This document shows, in pieces, positions 36,401-45,400 of a stretch of 64,000 nt of DNA. The notes below the pieces were generated by a model. It searched no databases, was not told the DNA's origin, and was given only the letters and a program-made list of their open reading frames with translations. Position numbers and translations under genes: made by a program. Source of the DNA: Corylus avellana (taxonomy: Eukaryota; Streptophyta; Magnoliopsida; Fagales; Betulaceae); the NCBI RefSeq assembly GCF_901000735.1, contig NC_081545.1, positions 19,864,100-19,928,099 on the forward strand. Reading direction: 5' to 3'. Within the stretch, counting starts at the first letter, position 1. Each line of letters opens with the position of its first letter.

Positions 36401-39400
36401 AAAAGCTTGCTCCACATCATCTTTAGACTCCCAGAACTGCCCCTGCTCATCAAAAATACTCTCAATGGAATTCCGTTGTTTTTTTTGAGTTGCGCTTGCA
36501 TGAAAAAATTTTGTATTTTTGTCTCCTTCCTTAAGCCATGCTTCCTTTGATTTTTGTTTCCATTTGATTTCTTCTTTTTCAAGTAATAATTGCAGCTCTT
36601 TTTGTATGCCCATAATTTTTTCTTTCTCCACTATCCTGGACCCATGCTGAAGCTCTTTTAGTTGTTTAGTTTTGGAAGCCAATTCTGCCTCTGCACTCCC
36701 TATTTCCTTCTTTCTCCACTGGAACAGTCCGGATGAGCACAAGTCAAGTTTGCACTTGATATTTCTCCACATGGCTTCATGTCTGAATTTTCTCTTCCAG
36801 GCCTTACGAACCACTTCTTTTGACCCTTTCTCCTTTGCCCAATGAGCCTCATATCTGAACAATTTTGCCCTTCTCCCATTCTGGCCAAATCTATTGTATG
36901 AAAACACAAGAGGCACATGGTCTGAATTAATCACAGCTTCACATGAAATATTTACAGCCGAGTAGAGTTCACACCATTCAGCATTTGCAGTCACCCTATC
37001 CAACCTAGCTTGAATAAAAGATTCTCCCTCTTGCCCATTATTCCAAGTAAAGCACCCCCCTTTGCACCCAAGGTCCGACAAACCACAATAAGAGAGTGTA
37101 TTCCGGAAAGCCTCCATTTGACCCATTGCCTGATTATTTCCTCCCCTTTTTTCAGCCCTTTCCGTAATCTCGTTAAAATCACCGAAACAAATCCACGGCT
37201 TAGGCCCAAAACCAGCTAAATGTCGCAAAAGTGCCCATGCTTCATGTCTTTTATGGGACTCTGGATTTCCGTAAAAGCCCGTTAATTTCCAACATTCCCC
37301 CCCATTCTTCGGTGTAATAATCGCGTTTATATGTCTTTGACTGTAATTTTGGATTTTAAGATCCAAATCCTCCTTCCATAAAAGGGCTAATCCTCCACTT
37401 CGGCCCACACACTCCACAACAAAACAATTTCGAAAACCCACCTTGTTTCTGATTTTCTCCATTTTTTCTCGACATACCTTGGTCTCCATGAGGAAAACCA
37501 GGTTGGGTCTCTTAACTTTGCATAACCGGCAAAGTTCACGAACTGTCCGAGGGTTCCCAAGCCCCTGGCAGTTCCAACTTAGAGTGGTCATTGCGGTCGG
37601 CAGTGCTGTGGAACAGCATCCGCCAATCCCGAACCAATGACATTGTTATCCGAATTTTTCTGCAACTCCCTCTTCGGTCCACTCCTTCTTCCTCTCTTCA
37701 AGCCGGAAGTCCCACCATCTAAGTTTACTTCTATTGTCTGTCTTTTGCGCGTTTCAGGCTGATTTTGGGCAAAGAAAGACTTGGGCTGGTCTGAATTTGC
37801 CCTTGCTTTTCTTTTCCACGTAAGAACAGACTCCTTACCTTTAGCATGGGATTGCATGCAAACAGCTTCTGTTTTGTCCCTATTAGTAAGCCCAACAGGC
37901 CCACTTACTTTGCTACCATCCCTTTCTACACTCTTCATTGGCTGATTCATCCGCGTGGACTCCCTCTGCTCCCCCTCTTTATTACTTGCATTATTCCCGC
38001 TTGCCACATATGTCCCTGACTGACACTTTGAAGCGCTAGAGAGATCGCCCCCAGCTGCCATCTTAAAGACACAATCTCCCTCTTTATTTCTCTCCTCTTC
38101 CGTTGGCGTTTCATAAAGAGGGGTTGGGATATTATTGACGTGATTCTCTCCCGAAAATCCTCCCTTCATTCCGGATTTCTTGCCCAGATTTTCTCTTCCC
38201 GTAACGGCTCCTTCCTCCGGAAACAGACGGGAAAACCTCTGCCAGTTTTCACCGCCGCTTGACTGTTCACCTTCGTCGTTGAAACCATGGCTGCCGGAAA
38301 CACCCCAGTTGGTACTCCCTTCGTTTCTCCCTTCCCCTCTCACATCTCTATTATGAAAACTCCTCTCCGTAGCTCGGTAACGACCCCCCCCCATATTCTC
38401 CCCATCCTCCTCGACTATGTCGTTCTCTGTCTCGACGTCGTGAGGGCGATTCTGCTCGCAGCTAAGGCCCGTAGTCGGTACTTCCTCCTCCAACTGATGA
38501 CTTCCTATTCAGACATCCTGCCTTCCCATGACTGATACATCCACAATGAAAACAATAAATGGGAAGACGTTCATACTGAAAAACAACTCTGATTGATCTC
38601 CCCTGCACCTTCAATAGTCTTCCCCGGGACAACGGTTTTTTAAGATCAATCCGAATTCTGACTCGGAGATAATCACCCCACCCGATATCCTGTTCGTCTG
38701 TGTCCACTTCTTCCACACTTCCCACCGATGCTCCAATCTGCAAACCCACCTCCTTACACATGCATGCAAGAGGCAAGTTAATCATCCTCACCCAGAAGGC
38801 TACTTTGTCAAATTCAATCTCCGCAGGTGGCGTCACTCCATCAAAATCTTCCACCGCAAATAAGCTCCCTTCGAAGATCCAAGGTCTCCCCTCCAATACC
38901 CGTGATTTGTCCCATGAGTGCTCAAATTCAATCAGGAACAGGTTATCTCCCAAAACCTTAAATGATAAAGAACCTGTCGGTCTCCACCCCTTGATTATTT
39001 TCGATTTGATTATTTCCTTGCTCACCAATCTCTCGGACACCAGCTTGCCCACCAAACACGATTGGCCCCGATTCACAGAGTGAATCATAGAACGGGGCTG
39101 AATCTCCATCTCCGTACCTTCCTCGTCAGATAGTGAGAAACTCCCCCACATCTTTGTAAGATCATCGGCCATTCTCTACGTACAGAATTCCCCCACAGAC
39201 TGTCAGAGGCTTGGGGTTTGGTTTTCTTCTCCTCTAGAAGCTAGAGAGAAAATTGCTTCTGGAAGTTTTTGTATCAAATAGCACTTCTTTCCTCATAAGA
39301 AGAGGATGAAAGGTGAGATTATGGGTTCAAAATCATATGCGTGTAACCTACCAACAAAGAAAACATCATTTGTGGATTTGATGTGTGTATCTATGCAAGC

Positions 39401-42400
39401 AATACCAATAGGGAAAGATATTGAAAAGTTTTTCAATAATAATGACGATTGCATATGGTTTTATATTCCTAAGACTATAAAAAAAGACAATTACTTCGAC
39501 CGACCAGAATGAAGAAGGGAAAAGAGAATGTTTCAAAAGTGAATGCTTCACAATTCTTTTTGGTCTGATAGAATGCTTAACATTCTAACCTTAAACCTTA
39601 TATCATAAAAACGAAACATTTAATTATAATAATAAGCTTAAAAGGTGAAAATAAAACTTTTTTTTTTTTCTTTTTTTTTCCTGAACGTTTTGAACATAGG
39701 ACATCCTCGACAGTTCTAATTAAGTTGCCTTCATTTTATCCATTCGTCCCAAGTTTTAAACTTATTGATGTATGATGGCCTTCACATTAGTGTTTGAGGC
39801 AGTCTACGATCATTATAGATGTTGTAAGATTTAAGAGAATATATATGATATGTTTGTTAATGTATTTGGCGATTTTTTTTTTTTTTTGTTTGAAAAAGTG
39901 TTGTGATGTGACATAAATGTGAGAAGTGTTTTCTAGTGGGGTTAACATTTGAAAAAAAAAAATGTTTTTTTGTTGATTATACATGCTTATTTTGAAAAAA
40001 AAAACCAATATAGAAGTAGAGCTGACTCAATATAAAGTAAAAATTTGTAATAATAATAATATATATTTTTAATTTCTTAAAAAAAAATTTATATGATAAG
40101 ACAACTCTTACCCCCGCAAAAATTAAGCACATACTTTGTCAAAATATTCCTACAAGATGTAGAATGTTTTATAAAAAAGTGTTTTGTATTTTGAATTGTT
40201 TATTAATGTGTTTGAGAAAAGTGGTGTTTTTCAAACAAAAAACAAAAAACACTTGAATAATACATTAGCAAAAAATACCCGTAAGTTTATGGTCTTAATA
40301 GATGAAAGATCAATCTTCATGGTTACTTGCCTCGAAACAAGTGTTAAGGTTTGTTTTTTCTGATTGATAAGTTACACACAATCTGTAGGACTTGAAGCCC
40401 TGACCTTCCCCTCCACCTTGCTACAAAGGAAGTACCATTTGGGCTAAAGCTTATAGGTAAGTATTAAGGTCAATATTTGCTTGGAGTACATTGTTGGTCC
40501 ATATCTTGATAGGGCTCGTGTTTCGGACTATTATGAGGCTATTAATGACCTTGGACAAACTAATTTGGATTATTTTTTGATAAACTTAGGGTGAAGTTTT
40601 ATTGTGGGTTTAGGGTATTCTAGCATAGATATTGATGGATTGTTTGGGCATTGAACGAGATCTGAGTGCATCTGACTATGGTTTAAGATTAAAGAAAAGG
40701 AACGGACACTGGATTCCCACGAAGGCGTTCTTTTACTCTCACCTTGAAGAAATTGAAGCCTCATAAAATATATAGGGAAAAGTTCACATACCCCCCTCAA
40801 ATTACCACTCAATTCATAATGTCCCTCCCGAACTTTTAATTATGACAATTTCCCCCCCAAACTGCCAAAAATTGTCAATGTTCCCCCCAATGAAGAAACT
40901 ACCCTAAATAAAATAAAAACAAAAAATACTAAAACTTCTAGAAACATGTAAAACTAAAAATAAAAATAAAAATCCAAAGGGTGGCATATTTAAATTTTTT
41001 TTAAAAAATAATATATCCATTGTATAAGAAAAAAAAATTAAAAATTTTTTGTTTTTTTTTTTGTTATAAAAAATATTTTTTTATAAATTTTTAAAATAAA
41101 AATTTATGTATTAAAAAAAATTAACAATTTTCGTTTAAGAAAATAAAAATTTTCATTTCTAAAACAAATTTTGGGTTTTTTTTTTTTTTTTTAAAAATGT
41201 TTCTTTGAATAAAATCTTGCTTTAAAGAAAAAATCATTTTTTTTTTAAAAAAAAAAATCATTTTAAAAAAAAATTAAAAATTTTCGTTTTAAAAATATTT
41301 TTTTTATAAAAAATTGTTGTTTTTAAATTAATTTTTTTAATTTATAGGGGTATTTTTGTCTTATTGAGAAATACATAGGGGCATTTTTATCTTTTTGCTA
41401 ACTTAGGAGGACATTGACAATGTTTTGGTAGTTTGGGAAAGACATTGTCACAATTGAAAGTTTGTAGGGTACATTGTCAATTGAGTGATAATTTGAAAGG
41501 GGTATCTGGACTTTACCCAATTATTTAAATCATTTATCGTTCCAAAAGCTTTATTTAAACGGAAATGGTGAATCCTTTTCAACAAGTGAAGCCCAAGCAT
41601 AAAATATTTTATCTAAAATGAGAGGTAAAATACTGAGTTGGGGTTCAACCTGTTACTTATCAAAAAAAAAAAAAAAAGTGATAAGATGATATAATAATGG
41701 AGTGCAAAAAAGGTGCAACACTATGTTAAATGGGGAGTATGCAAGAGTATCAGAAAAATAGAAAACAACTTAGGCTAATGTCTTCTATTTAACAACTTCA
41801 AAAAACGCAACAAATTCAAAAAATAAGACTTCATATATACTGTTTATAGAGTTCTCTAATTAGGCCATATGTCAATATTAAACCTAATTTCGAGATTTCT
41901 TTGGTTTTTACGCACACTTTGACAAGAGCTAGTATGATGGACTTATTCAACTTCAGTGGGACGTACCCTTTACGCTCCACAATGATTAAATATATTGGTA
42001 TCTTTTAAAACACTTTGCTCTTGATAAAATATATGTTCTTCTATACTTTGTAACACTTTGCTCTTAATATCTCTTATCAATTATAATTTGTATTCAATAT
42101 GTCAGTGTATGTTCAAAGTTCACAAATCACGAGTTGTGGTTTAGTGCCAACAGATTTGTTCTCTGCTATTGTATTTTGAGTGTCAATTGAATGTTCCATC
42201 CTTTTTTTAGGGTACGGTTCCACTATAGACATCCTGATATATTTGACAGAATCTTCCACATAACAAGAGGTGGCATAAGCAAAGCTTCAAAAGTAATCAA
42301 CTTAAGCGAGGATATATTTGCAGGTAGTTGTTGGTTCATCAGAAGATGACTGATAAATTAGTATTATCTTTTCACTTATACGGGAATGATCTCTACAGGA

Positions 42401-45400
42401 TTTAATTCAACTCTGCGTGGGGGATTTATAAAGCATCATGAGTACATTCAAGTAGGCAAGGGGCGTGATGTTGGGATGAATCAAATATCCCTTTTTGAGG
42501 CTAAGGTTGCAAATGGAAATGGAGAGCAAACTCTCAGCCGTGATGTCTATCGTCTTGGACGTCGATTTGACTTCTTTCGGATGTTGTCATTTTACTTTAC
42601 AACAGTGGGTTTCTACTTTAGTAGTATGGTATGTTAGCCAAACTAATTTCCTCTATATCTTTTTAGTATGTCAATGTAGTTCAAAACTCTAGCAAAGGAC
42701 AAATGGCTGGAGACAGCTTGCAAATTTTATCTCATGTGTTTGCATGTGATCAAGGGTTTGATATTTACATTCTTTTAAAGAATTAGATGGGGTGATGTTG
42801 ATTGGCGTGTAGGTAATGAACCCTTAATTTTGAATTGACTACTATATATCTAAGATGTTAATAAATCATTAATATTACAAAAGAAAATGGAGCTCATAAT
42901 AACTTGATGCAAATTCCAACTGCTTCTTAAGTCCTCCGACCAATATTTATACATGTTATTTTGTTTTTTGTATCTAAGTTTTATTTCTTCTGTGTTTAGT
43001 GGGCCAGTTAAGTGAAGAAAAATTTGAGCCAAAATTAATAAGATTCAAACCCACCAACTGTCGAATTGATTTATTATGGATATTATTAGGTACATAGAGA
43101 GCATGACTTAATTTTAATGTATCTATTATGCTGGCTTGGGACTTGTGGATAGGCATTGATGTAAGGAGTTTACTCTATATTTCCAAGCAAAGGAACATAA
43201 TTAAAAAATATATATATGTGATATAGATGGGTGGGTGGACAGCTAGGTACGATCGACTAGTTACTTCAGCCTACAGGGTAGGCCTGCAACGTTTGTTCTC
43301 TTCCAATTTCGCACACATTGCTTTTCCACAAACTCCTTTTTGTGTAATGCAGAAGTTTACATTCATGGCCTGATTTCAGAATTTTGATGTTTCAGATGAC
43401 TGTGCTTACTGTATACATATTTTTATATGGACGTGTGTACATGGTAATGAGTGGAATTGAGAGAGAGATCCTTGCGAATCCAAGCATACATCAGAGCAAG
43501 GCCCTTGAAGAGGCTTTGGCTACCCAATCTGTTGTCCAATTGGGCTTATTGCTAGTTCTACCCATGGTTATGGAAATAGGCCTGGAAAAAGGATTTCGTA
43601 CTGCGTTGGGCAATTTTATCATCATGCAACTACAACTTGCTTCTGTATTCTTTACGTTCCAACTTGGAACAAAAGCACATTATTATGGAAAAACAATTTT
43701 GCATGGAGGTTCTAAATATCGAGCTACTGGCCGTAGATTTGTTGTTTTTCATGCAAAGTTTGCTGAAAACTACAGGATGTACTCACGAAGTCACTTTGTG
43801 AAGGGGTTGGAGTTGTTTATTCTACTGATCGTATATGAAGTTTATGGGGAATCATATCGAAGTTCAAATCTTTATTTGTTCATCACTTTCTCTATGTGGT
43901 TTCTTGTTGCTTCTTGGCTGTTTGCTCCTTTCGTGTTCAATCCATCCGGTTTTGATTGGCAGAAGATAGTAGATGATTGGACAGACTGGAAAAAGTGGAT
44001 GGGAAATCGTGGTGGTGTTGGGATTTCACCTTACCGCAGTTGGGAATCATGGTGGGATGAAGAACAGGAACACATCAAATACACAGATTTCAGGGGAAGA
44101 GTGCTGGAGATAATACTTGCATTTCGCTTCTTTATTTACCAGTATGGAATTTTCTACCACCTTGATATTGCTCATCACAGCAAGAGCTTGCTGGTAAAAA
44201 TTCTTAGTTTCAAAGAATTGTGATTCTCTTGTTGGACTGTCAATGTCCGTTTAGATATGTGGTACTAGCTTATAACCTTTTGATTTTTACTTCAATTTTC
44301 TTTATAGGTTTACGGCCTTTCTTGGTTAGTGATGCTGATTACTCTTGTTTTATTAAAGGTATGCAAATGGAATCCATTGATATGCACTAAATTTAAGTCA
44401 AAGCAAATTTAAATGAAATTGTTCTAGTTTAATCATTGTTGAAACTAGTGTGCTTGAGGACTTTTGTTATACAGATACAAGGTATCCAGCTTTTCTTTTT
44501 CTGTTTTTTGCTTGCTCTTCCTCTTTTTCCTTGACGTTTATGTTTGTATTGTTTAGTCCAGAAGCATATATATTCATTTGGTATTTTGCTAATTGTATTC
44601 ACCCCATGCTGGTATCAGATGGTATCAACGGGTAGGCAAAGATTGGGTACCGACTTTCAGCTCATGTTCAGGATTCTCAATGCGCTTCTGTTCCTTGGCT
44701 TCATGTCTGTCATGACTGTCTTATTTGTTGTATGTGGACTCACTATATCAGATTTATTTGCTACTATTCTTGCCTTCATACCCACAGGATGGGCCTTTCT
44801 TCTTGTAAGTTTAAAATATTGCATCTTCGTAAAGTAGAAAGAACTTATTGTTCTTGTGAGTTTTCAATTTAACTATGCTATTTGTCTTAAAAGCATCCTG
44901 CCTTTTTGAAATCACCATTGATTTAGTTGAAGATGAAATCCAAATTAGAGTTATAAAGGTTGTTGCACTTACACTATTGTTCAAGAAAAATCTCCAAATG
45001 AATGTTCCATAGTTTGGAATGCTTCTTTGAGAATTATTCTGAATAATCTTTAGTGACAACATATGTTGCTTTTTTCTTTCATTTACTTGCTTTGGCTTAG
45101 AAAATTATTCACATCTTGTTTCTAGCACTAGAATGTTTTTAATTACTAGTTTACTACTATTGACGTCATATGAAGCCATTGATTCCTACGTTGCAAACTC
45201 CACCCTGCGTTTCCCTATTCCACTTTCCTAACTTTAAAGATAGACTCTTAGATTTTAAATTTGTTGAAGTTGTGATTTTCCGGTTTGAACTGTGAGAAAG
45301 TGTTTGAACATGACATTTCTTAAATTAGCTCATGAGCTTTATTGTCTTTTTTTTTTTTTTTTAAGAGAGTTATTTATTATGGACATGGACTTGTTTTACT

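Larger units (their letters stand above)
33465..39273 (-). mobile_element. Full-length LINE (L1 clade with RNase H), 5.8 kb, recently decayed
   Basis: This is a complete minus-strand element: a short 5' leader (39273-39173), ORF1 (39172-37588), ORF2 (37591-33505) and a poly(A) tail (33465-33482 as T on plus). It is flanked by 14-bp direct repeats TCAAATAGCACGTC (33451-33464) and TCAAATAGCACTTC (39274-39287), one mismatch. It is antisense inside the 9.6-kb callose synthase intron between 32619 and 42211. Only a handful of lesions break its two ORFs, so it is among the youngest insertions in the window. Confidence 0.93.
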
